A stretch of 64,000 bases of DNA from Bradyrhizobium sp. Ce-3 (GTDB lineage Bacteria > Pseudomonadota > Alphaproteobacteria > Rhizobiales > Xanthobacteraceae), in NCBI RefSeq assembly GCF_022835695.1, contig NZ_BQUV01000003.1, forward strand, positions 62,001 to 126,000. Direction: 5' to 3'. Both the position numbers and the translations under genes were made by a program. Shown here one piece after another: positions 53,988 through 62,124 of this stretch (position 1 is the stretch's first letter; the number at the start of each line of letters is the position of its first letter). The notes below the pieces were generated by a model. The model worked only from the letters and a program-made list of their open reading frames with translations, did no database searches and was not told the DNA's origin.

Positions 53988-53995
53988 CATGTACC

Positions 53996-55030
53996 CTATT
54001 TCTTCGTCAGCCCTTTGCCTTCCAGCCATGTCTGGATCAGGCCGGCGACCTCGGCATTGTTCTTGTCCATCATCATCATGTGCGAATTGCCCTTGATGCC
54101 GGCCTTGGGCAGATCGACCACATCGACGCTGCCGCCGGCGGCGCGGATGGCGTCGGCGAAGGCGCCACCGGTGGCACGGATCTTCGGCCAGCGCGAATCG
54201 CGCTCGATGTAATCGCCATAGACCATCAGCGTCGGGATGTTCTTCAGCGCGTCGACCTTGGCGGGATCGCCGACGCCGGCCGGCTCGATCGCGATCAGCG
54301 CCTTGACCTTGTCGGGCCGCGCCTGCGCGACCTTGAAGCCGAACGTACCGGCCTGGCTGTGGAACAGGATGACGCAGGGCCCGACGCGATCGATCTCGGC
54401 GATGTAGGCCGCGATCGTCGCGTCATCGGTGGTGGTCCAGCGCGGTACGTTCTGCTTGACGAAGTTCTCGTAGCCCTCGTTCGGGAACTGGCTGCCCGGC
54501 ATCAGCTTGCGCTTGGCCGGGTCGGGATCATAGGAGTCCGGGCCGTCGCCGATGCGAAACCGCTGGAACGGATTCGACGTGGTGAGGAACACCGGTTCGC
54601 CCTTGAAGATGTCGGGGTATTGCGCCCAGCCGGCGCGGCCGCGCTCGACCGCGTCGGAATTGTAGACGCTCCAGCCCCTGCGCAGGAAATAGTTCAGCCA
54701 GCCCTCGCGTCCGTCCGGCGTCGTCTCATAGGTGACGCCGGTCAGGCCGCCGCCGTGCCACAGCAGCAGCGGATAAGCGCCCTTTTCGTTTTGCGGCAGA
54801 AAGTACTGCACGTACATCTGCTCGACCTGATAGGTGCCGTTCGGATCGACCTTGGCCGGCACGCCGCCGGGCGTGAAGGTGACCTCCTTGACCGGCTTGC
54901 CTGATATCTCGACCAGACGACCGCCGACATGGAACGAGCCCATGTCGCGCAGCGCGATCGGCTCGGCGGCGTGGCTCGCGGTCGATGCCATCAGGGCAAC
55001 CGCCGCGGCGAACATTGCAAGACGTGACAT
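53996..55030 (-). CDS. Exported alpha/beta hydrolase, esterase 713 family
   Basis: 344 residues with a Sec signal peptide (MSRLAMFAAAVALMASTASHAA). The oxyanion region YPLLLWHGGGLTGVTYETTPDG and the C-terminal GIKGNSHMMMMDKNNAEVAG closely match the Alcaligenes esterase 713 (structure 1QLW) as I remember it. The likely triad is S225 in LFHSQAG, E249 in AIEPAGVG and H317 in GNSHMMMM. The gene lies between tcuA and tcuB, 24 bp after tcuA. A periplasmic or secreted esterase in this place could release tricarballylate from its esters for the Tcu pathway, which is inference. Confidence 0.87.
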   Translation of the reverse strand: MSRLAMFAAAVALMASTASHAAEPIALRDMGSFHVGGRLVEISGKPVKEVTFTPGGVPAKVDPNGTYQVEQMYVQYFLPQNEKGAYPLLLWHGGGLTGVTYETTPDGREGWLNYFLRRGWSVYNSDAVERGRAGWAQYPDIFKGEPVFLTTSNPFQRFRIGDGPDSYDPDPAKRKLMPGSQFPNEGYENFVKQNVPRWTTTDDATIAAYIAEIDRVGPCVILFHSQAGTFGFKVAQARPDKVKALIAIEPAGVGDPAKVDALKNIPTLMVYGDYIERDSRWPKIRATGGAFADAIRAAGGSVDVVDLPKAGIKGNSHMMMMDKNNAEVAGLIQTWLEGKGLTKK

Positions 55031-55054
55031 CGCTCCTCCCGGATCGCGCGCGGC

Positions 55055-56455
55055 TCAATTCCGCGCATTCTTCGCCGCTTCCCGCCCGGCGACGCGGCCG
55101 AACACGCTGCCGATGGTCATGCCGATGCCGGCGGCGTAGCCCTTGCCGAGCACGTTGCCGGCCATGATCTCGCCGGCGGCGAACATGTTGGCGGACGGCT
55201 TGCCGTCCTTCATCAGCATCCGCGACTGCTTGTTTACGCGGGTGCCGAGATAGGTGAAGGTGATGCCGGGCCGCACCGGATAGGCGAGATAGGGCGGCGT
55301 CTCGATCCGGCGCGCCCAATGCGTCTTCGCCGGCGTGACGCCTTCAGTACGGCAATCGTCGAGGATGGTGTGGTCGAAGGTGCCGGGCTGCACCGCGGCG
55401 TTGAACTCTGTGATGGTCTTTTCCAGCGCTGTGGCGTCGAGCTCGAGCTTGCCGGCGAGTTCGGCGATGGTTGAGCCGGCGATCGGCGGAAACAGCGTCG
55501 GCATGAAGCTGGTCACGACGGTGGAATCGAAGATGATGTAGGCGATCTGGTCCGGCTGCGCGGCGACCAAGCGGCCCCAGATCGCGTAGCGCTTCGGCCA
55601 GATGTCCTCGCCCTCGTCGTAGAAGCGCTCGGCATGCTTGTTGACGACGATGCCGAACACCACCGAGTCGTGGCGGGTGATGATGCCGCCGTCGAATTTC
55701 GGCGCGCGGGCGTCGATCGCCACCGCATGGCATTGGGTGGGATCGCCGATCTCCTGCACGCCTTTGGCCAGCAGCATCTTGAGGATCGCGCCGCGGTTAT
55801 AGGGGGTGCCGCGGATCAGGAAATTGTCGGCGGCCTCGCCCCAATATTCCTTCAGCCATTCGATGTTGGCCTCGAAGCCGCCGGCGGCCGCGACCAGGGT
55901 CGAGGCGCGCACTTCGGTCCGGCCGCCGACCGGCTGCTTCAGCTGCGCCGCGAGGAACATGCCGTGCTCGATGGTGAGATCGATCACCTCGGCGTCGTAG
56001 AGGATGTCGACGCCGAGCTCCTCGGCGGTGCGATAGAGCGCGTTCAGCATCGCGCGGCCACCGCCGAGGAAGAACGAGTTGGTGCGGCCGAGGCTGAGCG
56101 TGCCGCCGAGCGAAGGCTGCCAGCGCACCCCCTGTTCGACGATCCAGTTCAGGATGTCCTTGGACTCGTGAATCATGAAGCGGGCCAGTTCCTCGTCGGT
56201 CTGGCCGCCGGTCACCAGCAGCAAATCCTTCCAGAACTCCTCCTCGGTGTAAGGGCCGGTGAGGATCTCGGTCGCCGCGTCGTGGGCGCAGCGCATGTTG
56301 CGGGTGTGCCGGGTGTTGCCGCCGCGGTAGAATTTCGGCGCGCCTTCCAGCACCAGCACGGAGGCGCCGGCGCGTCGTGCGCTGATCGCAGCGCAAAGGG
56401 CGGCGTTGCCGCCGCCGATCACCAGCACGTCGAACCTGCGTGTCAGATCAACCAT
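55055..56455 (-). CDS. tcuA: FAD-dependent tricarballylate dehydrogenase TcuA
   Basis: 466 residues, the usual TcuA length. The FAD-binding motif is DVLVIGGGNAALCAAISARR, followed by the TcuA-typical YRGGNTRHTRNMRCAHD. A fumarate-reductase-like substrate domain fills the middle and the protein closes with NVLGKGYAAGIGMTIGSVFGRVAG. TcuA oxidises tricarballylate to cis-aconitate, which then enters the TCA cycle. The neighbours TcuB, TcuC and TcuR on the same strand support the name. Flavoproteins of this superfamily can differ in substrate, so the assignment relies partly on context. Confidence 0.88.
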   Translation of the reverse strand: MVDLTRRFDVLVIGGGNAALCAAISARRAGASVLVLEGAPKFYRGGNTRHTRNMRCAHDAATEILTGPYTEEEFWKDLLLVTGGQTDEELARFMIHESKDILNWIVEQGVRWQPSLGGTLSLGRTNSFFLGGGRAMLNALYRTAEELGVDILYDAEVIDLTIEHGMFLAAQLKQPVGGRTEVRASTLVAAAGGFEANIEWLKEYWGEAADNFLIRGTPYNRGAILKMLLAKGVQEIGDPTQCHAVAIDARAPKFDGGIITRHDSVVFGIVVNKHAERFYDEGEDIWPKRYAIWGRLVAAQPDQIAYIIFDSTVVTSFMPTLFPPIAGSTIAELAGKLELDATALEKTITEFNAAVQPGTFDHTILDDCRTEGVTPAKTHWARRIETPPYLAYPVRPGITFTYLGTRVNKQSRMLMKDGKPSANMFAAGEIMAGNVLGKGYAAGIGMTIGSVFGRVAGREAAKNARN

Positions 56456-56534
56456 GCGCTCTTGTTATCGTTGTTGGCATGTAAAGCAACATGCCGGGAC
56501 AGGCCATCGGCCTGCCCCGATTGCATGCGGAAGA

Positions 56535-57863
56535 TCAGGCCGCGACGGTCTCGCGCTGCTCGATGGTCTGGCCGCCACGATAGACGATCAGCGCGGCGAT
56601 GATGCCGAGAACAGCGCCGAACATCAGCCAGTAGGCCGGCGAGGCCTTGTCCTGCCCGGTCATGGCGATCAGCTTGGTCGCGACAAACGGGGTCGACGTG
56701 CCGAATATGCCCGCCGCCAACGCGAACGCGATCGAGAAGCAGGTGGTGCGGACATGCGCCGGCACGATCTCGACCAGGCATCCCAGCATCGTGCCGCTGT
56801 AGACGCCAAAGTAGAACGAGAACATCATCTGCACGGCCAGCAGTTTTCCAAGCGTGGGCTCATGCGAGAGCCACGACAGCGCCGGGTAGGCGGTCACGAA
56901 CGACAGGCTCGCGATCGCGATCAGCACCGGCTTGCGGCCGATCCGGTCGGACAGCGCGCCGCCGACCGGGTTCCAGATGAAATTCGTCACCGCAACGAGC
57001 AGGGTCACCAGCAGTGTCCCGGAGGCCGAAAGGTGCAGCTCCTTGCCGAAGCCGGGCGCATAAACGGTGATGAAATAGAACGTCGTGGTGGTCAGAACCG
57101 CGATCATCATGCCCAGGATGACGATGCGCCAGTTCTCCAGCGCCGAGGCGAACACTTCGCTTGGCGTCGGATGCTTCTTCATGGCCAGGAAGGCCGGCGT
57201 CTCCTCGAGCGAACGCCGCAGCATGAAGATCACGGGAATGATGAGGCAGCCGATGAAGAACGGGATGCGCCATTTGGCGACGCCGCCGCCGATCGCATCC
57301 AGGAAGGTGTCGCCCGGAATCGCCTCCCTCAGGACGAAGCCGATCACGGCTGCGACGAAAATCGCGACCTGCTGGCTCGAAGATTGAAACGAGGTGTAGA
57401 ATCCGCGGTTGCCGGGCGTTGCGATCTCGGAAAGATAAACGGAAACGCCGCCCAGCTCGACGCCGGCTGAGAATCCCTGGATCAGCCGGCCAATCAGCAC
57501 GATGATTGTTGCGGCAATGCCGATCGATGCATAGGATGGGCAGAACGCAATCACCACCGTGCCCAGCGCCATCAGTGCGAGCGTCACGATCAGGCCTTGG
57601 CGACGGCCGATGCGATCGATGTAGGAGCCGAGCACGATCGCGCCTACGGGACGCATCAGCGCCCCGAGCCAAAACACGCCATACGCATTGAGCAACGCCG
57701 CGGTCTCATTCTGGGCGGGGAAGAACGCTTTTGCGATGTCCTGAGCATAGAAGCCGAACAGGAAGAAGTCGAATTGCTCGAGGAAATTGCCGCTGGTCGC
57801 GCGCAGGATGGCGCCAAGACGCGATTTGATCTGCGGGACTTGCGATGAACTCGACTGCGACAT
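56535..57863 (-). CDS. tcuC: MFS transporter, tricarballylate/citrate-proton symporter type TcuC
   Basis: 442 residues from the ATG at 57863, which has a GGGGAGGA ribosome site 9-10 bases upstream. Twelve membrane helices are visible. The metabolite:H+ symporter signatures are ATSGNFLEQFDFFLFGFYAQDIAKAFF and the loop GSYIDRIGRRQGL. The family includes CitA and TcuC, which import tri- or dicarboxylates with protons. It is the first structural gene after tcuR, and tcuA follows after 79 bp. Confidence 0.88.
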   Translation of the reverse strand: MSQSSSSQVPQIKSRLGAILRATSGNFLEQFDFFLFGFYAQDIAKAFFPAQNETAALLNAYGVFWLGALMRPVGAIVLGSYIDRIGRRQGLIVTLALMALGTVVIAFCPSYASIGIAATIIVLIGRLIQGFSAGVELGGVSVYLSEIATPGNRGFYTSFQSSSQQVAIFVAAVIGFVLREAIPGDTFLDAIGGGVAKWRIPFFIGCLIIPVIFMLRRSLEETPAFLAMKKHPTPSEVFASALENWRIVILGMMIAVLTTTTFYFITVYAPGFGKELHLSASGTLLVTLLVAVTNFIWNPVGGALSDRIGRKPVLIAIASLSFVTAYPALSWLSHEPTLGKLLAVQMMFSFYFGVYSGTMLGCLVEIVPAHVRTTCFSIAFALAAGIFGTSTPFVATKLIAMTGQDKASPAYWLMFGAVLGIIAALIVYRGGQTIEQRETVAA

Positions 57864-58059
57864 AACGCCCATTCCTCCCCGTGACAAAACGGCCGGCGCA
57901 AATTGTCTCGCCGGCCAAGGCAGTTAACTGCCATATGCGGCAATTTGGCACGGCTGTCCGGCGCGACCAACCTGAAATCGCGCCGCGGCTATGGGAAAAA
58001 AGCCGTAGGTGGAAATCTCGGAGCGCTTTCGCACGCAGCTTCACGCGGCGTTTGCCGCA

Positions 58060-58959
58060 TCAAGGCGCCGTATGCGCCGTGGCGCCGAGCCACGACCGGA
58101 ACGCGGAGAGCTTCGGTGAATCGGCGCGGCCCTGCGGCGTGACCAGATAGAAGCCGGCGTCGGCGGGCAGCGCGATCTTGAATGGAACCACGAGGCGGCC
58201 CTTGGCGATGTCGTCCTGCACATAGGAGGTGCGGCCCATCGCGATGCCGATGCCGTCGATCGCGGCCTGGATCGTCACGAACAGCAGGTCGAAGGTCACC
58301 CCCGGCTGCTTGGAAATGTCGTTCGGCAACCCCGCTGCGGTCAGCCACAGCCGCCAGTCGTCGCTGTTGGCATTGCTGGTGTGCAGCAGCACGTGATCCC
58401 TGAGGTCTTCGGGACATTTCAGCGGCTTGGTTCCCTGCAGCAGCGACGGGCTGCACACTGGAAACAGTTCGTCCGCCATCAGCCAGTCCGAACGCAGGCC
58501 CGCCCATTGACCGCGGCCATAGCGGATCGCTGCGTCGACCTTGTCGCGCTGGAAGTCGACCAGGCTGGTCGAGGTGGTGATGCGGACATCGATCCCGGAA
58601 TGCGCCTCCTGGAACGCCGACAGCCGCGGCAGCAGCCATTTGGCGGCGAGCGATGCCAGCGTCGAGACCGTCAGCACGTGGTCGTCGTCCCGGCGCAACA
58701 GGCGGTCGGTCGCGAGCCGGAGGTCGTTGAAGGCGGCGCGGACGCCGGGAAGGTATTCGGCGGCCTCCGGCGTCAGGCTCAGCGAGCGGTTCTGGCGGAT
58801 GAACAGGCGGACCCCGAGCTCTTCCTCCAGCCGCCGGATCTGATGGCTGATCGCGGTCTGCGTCACGTTCAGTTCGGACGCCGCCACCGTGAAGCTCATA
58901 TGCCGCGCGGCGGCCTCGAACGCCCTCAAGCCGTTCAGCGAAGGCAGGCGGCTGGTCAT
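58060..58959 (-). CDS. tcuR: LysR family transcriptional regulator, probable TcuR
   Basis: 299 residues from the ATG at 58959 (a TTG is two codons earlier). The DNA-binding domain opens LPSLNGLRAFEAAARHMSFTVAASELNVTQTAISHQIRRLEEELG. The effector domain carries GcvA-type features such as DAAIRYGRGQWAGLRSDWL. Its position directly upstream of and in line with tcuC suggests the tricarballylate-responsive activator. The 196 bp between its stop and tcuC would hold the operon promoter. Confidence 0.8.
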   Translation of the reverse strand: MTSRLPSLNGLRAFEAAARHMSFTVAASELNVTQTAISHQIRRLEEELGVRLFIRQNRSLSLTPEAAEYLPGVRAAFNDLRLATDRLLRRDDDHVLTVSTLASLAAKWLLPRLSAFQEAHSGIDVRITTSTSLVDFQRDKVDAAIRYGRGQWAGLRSDWLMADELFPVCSPSLLQGTKPLKCPEDLRDHVLLHTSNANSDDWRLWLTAAGLPNDISKQPGVTFDLLFVTIQAAIDGIGIAMGRTSYVQDDIAKGRLVVPFKIALPADAGFYLVTPQGRADSPKLSAFRSWLGATAHTAP

Positions 58960-59077
58960 TCCCAAATCGCTCCCAAATACATGACTTTAATTCATGCGAA
59001 ACGGTACAAAGTGTCGTTTGTGAACGGGCCGAATGGCGCAGATATTACCGCCAACAGGTTACCGATAGGAGCCGCAA

Positions 59078-59281
59078 ATGTCCATTTTCACCCATGAATC
59101 GATGACAAATCATCATACCCCGGGGTTGCTGAACCAGGTCGGCGAGACCCTGCACGTCTGGTGGGATCGCTATGAGCGCCGCCGCGAGCTGTCGCAGTGG
59201 ACCGAGCGCGACCTGCACGACATCGGCATGTCCCGCAGCGACATCGTGTTCGAGACCGACAAGCCGTTCTGGCGGGCCTGA
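59078..59281 (+). CDS. DUF1127 domain small protein
   Basis: 67 residues with an ATAGGAG ribosome site. The C-terminal half is the DUF1127 motif: WWDRYERRRELSQWTERDLHDIGMSRSDI, ending ETDKPFWRA. Such arginine-rich small proteins are numerous in alphaproteobacteria. Some have been linked to RNA binding and to phosphate or stress responses, but no role can be read here. Its start faces the LysR gene 118 bp away. Confidence 0.88.
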   Translation: MSIFTHESMTNHHTPGLLNQVGETLHVWWDRYERRRELSQWTERDLHDIGMSRSDIVFETDKPFWRA

Positions 59282-59292
59282 CAAGGACGCCG

Positions 59293-59340
59293 GAGCGCGA
59301 CCAGCAAAAGTGGACGCCGGTTTTGCGTCCGGTCGCGCTC
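59293..59340. repeat. REP-like palindrome, GAGCGCGACC variant
   Basis: Perfect terminal arms GAGCGCGACC and GGTCGCGCTC with nested GCAAAA and TTTTGC arms and the core AAAGTGGACGCCGGTTTT. It shares the core with the GAGCATGATC family. It lies between the DUF1127 and GNAT genes. Confidence 0.8.
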
Positions 59341-59462
59341 TAAAACTTAAAGAAGGCGCATGACCCGGCCACTAAACCGCTCAGACTTTGGCGGGTCATG
59401 CGCCGCCCGGCGCCGCCTCGATCGAGGGGTGCCGGCCAATTCTTTCACCCGAGGAGCGTGTC

Positions 59463-60086
59463 ATGGTTGCGCTGCATCTCGACGATCTCAAGCAATACTC
59501 CGATGTGCTGCGCGCCAAGGACGGCAGCGAGATCAGGGTGCGCTTCGTCGAGCCGCGCGATCGCGAGGAGCTGCAGAGCTACATCCGCTCGCTCTCCGCG
59601 GGTTCCCGTTACAACCGCTTCCTGGGCGCGTTGAGTGAGCTGCCGAAGACGGAGCTCGAGCGTTTCATCCATGTCGGCGAGGCTGACCGGTTCACGGTGG
59701 TCGCGACGATGCTGGTCGATGGCTTTGAAACCATCGTCGGCGAAGCCCGCTACGCCTTCCATGCCGATACGTCGAGCGTCGAGTTCGGCCTGTCGATCGA
59801 TGACCGGTGGCAGGGCCACGGCATTGGCAAGGCGCTGTTGAAGAATCTCGAATGCCGCGCGGCGTCCTTCGGAGCCGAGAGCATTTTCGGCGACACCTTG
59901 CGATCCAATGCGACGATGATCGGCCTCGCCCGGAAATCCGGCTACGCGTTCATGCAGAGCCCTGGAGATTGGAAACTGGTGCGCTTTGCGAAACAGATCC
60001 ACGTCGAGCCGCAAGACATTCCCTGTGCCAGCTGGCGGCTTGCCGCCACTTCCCGCTCGGCCGTGATGTCCTCGCTTGCGGTTTGA
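59463..60086 (+). CDS. GNAT family N-acetyltransferase
   Basis: 207 residues from the ATG at 59463 with a GAGGAG ribosome site. The fold starts at IRVRFVEPRDREELQSYIRSLSAGSRYNRFLG. That opening resembles the acetyltransferase domain of protein lysine acetyltransferases such as PatZ. The acetyl-CoA loop is SIDDRWQGHGIGKALLKNL, followed by GDTLRSNATMIGLARKSGY. A protein or small-molecule acceptor is possible. A strong intrinsic terminator follows 8 bp after the stop. Confidence 0.87.
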   Translation: MVALHLDDLKQYSDVLRAKDGSEIRVRFVEPRDREELQSYIRSLSAGSRYNRFLGALSELPKTELERFIHVGEADRFTVVATMLVDGFETIVGEARYAFHADTSSVEFGLSIDDRWQGHGIGKALLKNLECRAASFGAESIFGDTLRSNATMIGLARKSGYAFMQSPGDWKLVRFAKQIHVEPQDIPCASWRLAATSRSAVMSSLAV

Positions 60087-60093
60087 CTGACTA

Positions 60094-60136
60094 GGCCCGG
60101 TTCTGGCCCCTCCAGAACCGGGCCCTTTTCTTTTTG
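60094..60136 (+). terminator. Rho-independent terminator
   Basis: A 13-bp perfect stem, GGCCCGGTTCTGG (60094-60106) with CCAGAACCGGGCC (60112-60124), a CCCCT loop and the T-rich tail CTTTTCTTTTT. It ends the GNAT gene and is the best intrinsic terminator in the window. Confidence 0.92.
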
Positions 60137-60149
60137 ATGCCCCGACCTT

Positions 60150-60236
60150 GTAGCCCGGATGAAGCGCAGCGCAATCCGGGATCAATTCTGCCCCGGATAG
60201 TCTGTCCCGGATTTCGCTGCGCTCCATCCGGGCTAC
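60150..60236. repeat. GTAGCCCGGATG palindrome family, copy 3
   Basis: Ends GTAGCCCGGATGAAGCGCAG and GCTGCGCTCCATCCGGGCTAC-like match copies 1 and 2 near 49.1-49.4 kb. The middle is diverged and holds an extra CCCGGAT unit. The remaining 60237-60392 has a perfect hairpin, CCTCCCCTT/AAGGGGAGG (60246-60266), and another rhizobial GC-rich repeat, but no gene. Confidence 0.75.
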
Positions 60237-60392
60237 GCGCTCTCACCTCCCCTTGAAAAGGGGAGGTCGTTTTGCTCGTCAGAGCGAAGCGGGTGAGGAT
60301 CAAGTCTCTCCCCGAACAGCCGTGCGTGTGGCTGACCCCCATCCCGACCTTCCCCCTTGCAAGGGGAAGGGGGAGAGACGCCGCCGACGATC

Positions 60393-61223
60393 TCAACTGC
60401 CCCGAAACACCGGCTTGCGCTTCTCGATGAAGGCCTGCACGGCCTCCTTGTGATCGGCTGTCGTGGTGAGGCGGATCAGCCGTTCGGCCTCGTGGTCGCG
60501 CGCGGTGGCGAAGTCGAATTGCAGCGCCTCGTCGAGATTGTCCTTCATGTAGCGCAGCGCCAAAGTCGGGCCTTCGGCGATCGACTTGGCCAGCGCAAAG
60601 GCCTCGTCCTGCAGCGTCTCGTCCGGCACCACGCGGTTGACGAGCCCGATCTGCTCGCATCTGGCGGCATCAACCTTCTCCGAGGTGAACATCAATTCGC
60701 GGGCACGCGATGTGCCGACCAGCCGCGTCAACAGCCAGGCCATGCCGTAGTCGCCGCTCAGCGCCACGCGCAGATAACCGGTCGAGATGAAGGCGGATTG
60801 CGCCGCGATCCTGATATCGCAGGCCATCGCGATCGCAAGCCCGGCGCCGACCGCGGGACCGGGCAGTGCGGCAATGGTCGGCTTGCGCACCGAAGCGAGC
60901 GCGCCGGTCAAGAGGCGCTGGCGCTCCTGCAGGTCGGCGACCTTGTCCTCGTAGGACATTTCGAGCTTCTTCGGGTCGCGATTGGCGCCCATGCCCTTGA
61001 CGTTGCCGCCGGCGCAGAACGCCTTGCCGGCGCCGGTGACGAGCAGCACGCCGACCTCGGGGTTCTCGCCGCAGGTCCGGATCATGGTGCGCAGCGCCGG
61101 CGTCAGCGTGTCCGACAGCGAGTTGCGGGCATCCGGGCGGTTCAGCGTGATGGTGGCGACGCGGTCGCGGATCACGCAGAGCAGTTCGTCGGTGCCGGTC
61201 TCGACCTTGATTTCGTGCGTCAT
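60393..61223 (-). CDS. Enoyl-CoA hydratase/isomerase family protein
   Basis: 276 residues from the ATG at 61223 with a GAGGAAA ribosome site. Crotonase features include the first oxyanion segment KAFCAGGNVKGMG and the second, ALPGPAVGAGLAIAMACDIRIAA. The residues at the two catalytic glutamate positions of classical hydratases are not obvious (STGYLRVALSGDYG), so an isomerase or another crotonase reaction is possible. It lies next to an SDR and an acyl-CoA dehydrogenase, which suggests an acyl-CoA degradation route. Confidence 0.88.
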   Translation of the reverse strand: MTHEIKVETGTDELLCVIRDRVATITLNRPDARNSLSDTLTPALRTMIRTCGENPEVGVLLVTGAGKAFCAGGNVKGMGANRDPKKLEMSYEDKVADLQERQRLLTGALASVRKPTIAALPGPAVGAGLAIAMACDIRIAAQSAFISTGYLRVALSGDYGMAWLLTRLVGTSRARELMFTSEKVDAARCEQIGLVNRVVPDETLQDEAFALAKSIAEGPTLALRYMKDNLDEALQFDFATARDHEAERLIRLTTTADHKEAVQAFIEKRKPVFRGS

Positions 61224-61250
61224 GTTTCCTCTCCGAGGCCAATCGTTGCC

Positions 61251-61333
61251 GTCATTGCGAGGCGTGAAACGCCGAAGCAATCCATCCCACCGCGCGTGGT
61301 GGCATGGATTGCTTCGCTCCGCTCGCAATGACG
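61251..61333. repeat. Dispersed palindrome, GTCATTGCGAG family, copy 2
   Basis: Begins GTCATTGCGAGGCGTGAAAC and ends CTCGCAATGAC with inner AAGCAATCCA/TGGATTGCTT arms. It is related to 26763-26846 and lies between the SDR and the crotonase gene. Confidence 0.8.
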
Positions 61334-61387
61334 GATGCGGCGGACGGTCGTGGACGAGGTTACGCCGCTTGCATGATCGCCGTCATC

Positions 61388-62089
61388 TCAAAACTTCTCA
61401 ACCCAGGGCCGCAATTCCAGCTCCCAGGTCCAGGCGCTGCGCGGCTGCTGCAGCACGTTCCAGTAGCTCAGCGCGATCGCATCGGGATCGAGCATCGAGT
61501 CCGGACGGTCAGCAGGCTCGCTGCGCGCGGCGCTGCGGATCCCGCCGTCGATCACGAAATGCGCGACATGGATGCCCTGCGGCGACAATTCACGCGCCAT
61601 GCTCTGCGCCAGCCCGCGCAATGCGAACTTGCCCATCGCGAATGGTGCCGATTGCGCATAGCCCTTGACGCTGGCCGACGCCCCGGTGAACAGGATCGCG
61701 CCCTTCTTGTTGGGCAGCATGCGCTTCGCCGCTTCCTGCGCGACCAGGAAGCCGCCGAATGCGGAGACCGCGATCGCCTGTGCGACCTCGGAGGGAACGA
61801 GTTCGACGAACGGCCCGCGCGAGCGGCCGCTCGCATTATAGACCACGAGGTCGGGGGTTCCGATCTCGCGCTCGACCAAGCCGAACAGACGCTCGACATC
61901 CTCCGCCTTGGTGGCATCGCAGGCATAGGCGCGCGCGCCGGTCTCGTGGCAGAGCGCGCCGAGCTTCTCGATGCTGCGAGCGCCCAGTGCCACGCGAATT
62001 CCCTCCCGCGAAAATAGCCGCGTCAAGGAGGCACTGACGCCCTCGCCGGCGCCGACGATCAGGGCGATCTTGTATTTCGGAATATCCAT
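61388..62089 (-). CDS. SDR family protein lacking the catalytic tyrosine
   Basis: 233 residues from the ATG at 62089. The cofactor loop is atypical (IVGAGEGVSASLTRLF instead of TGxxxGxG), and the usual NNAG is YNASG. The position of the active-site tyrosine is F150 in APFAMGKFAL, while the lysine K154 remains. The rest of the fold is standard (FTGASASVKGY, then MARELSPQGIHVAHFVIDGG). It may bind nucleotide without classical catalysis, or use another residue. It is divergent from the acyl-CoA dehydrogenase gene, 35 bp apart. Confidence 0.82.
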   Translation of the reverse strand: MDIPKYKIALIVGAGEGVSASLTRLFSREGIRVALGARSIEKLGALCHETGARAYACDATKAEDVERLFGLVEREIGTPDLVVYNASGRSRGPFVELVPSEVAQAIAVSAFGGFLVAQEAAKRMLPNKKGAILFTGASASVKGYAQSAPFAMGKFALRGLAQSMARELSPQGIHVAHFVIDGGIRSAARSEPADRPDSMLDPDAIALSYWNVLQQPRSAWTWELELRPWVEKF

Positions 62090-62124
62090 TGGGCTTTCCT
62101 TTGCTCGGCCGGAGGAGGATAGTC

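Noticed and set aside
53922-53990. Longer tcuB product starting at the ATG at 53990
   Set aside because: The extra codons are almost wholly the GCGTTTTC repeat at 53944-53987, and the iron-sulfur domain begins right after the ATG at 53921.
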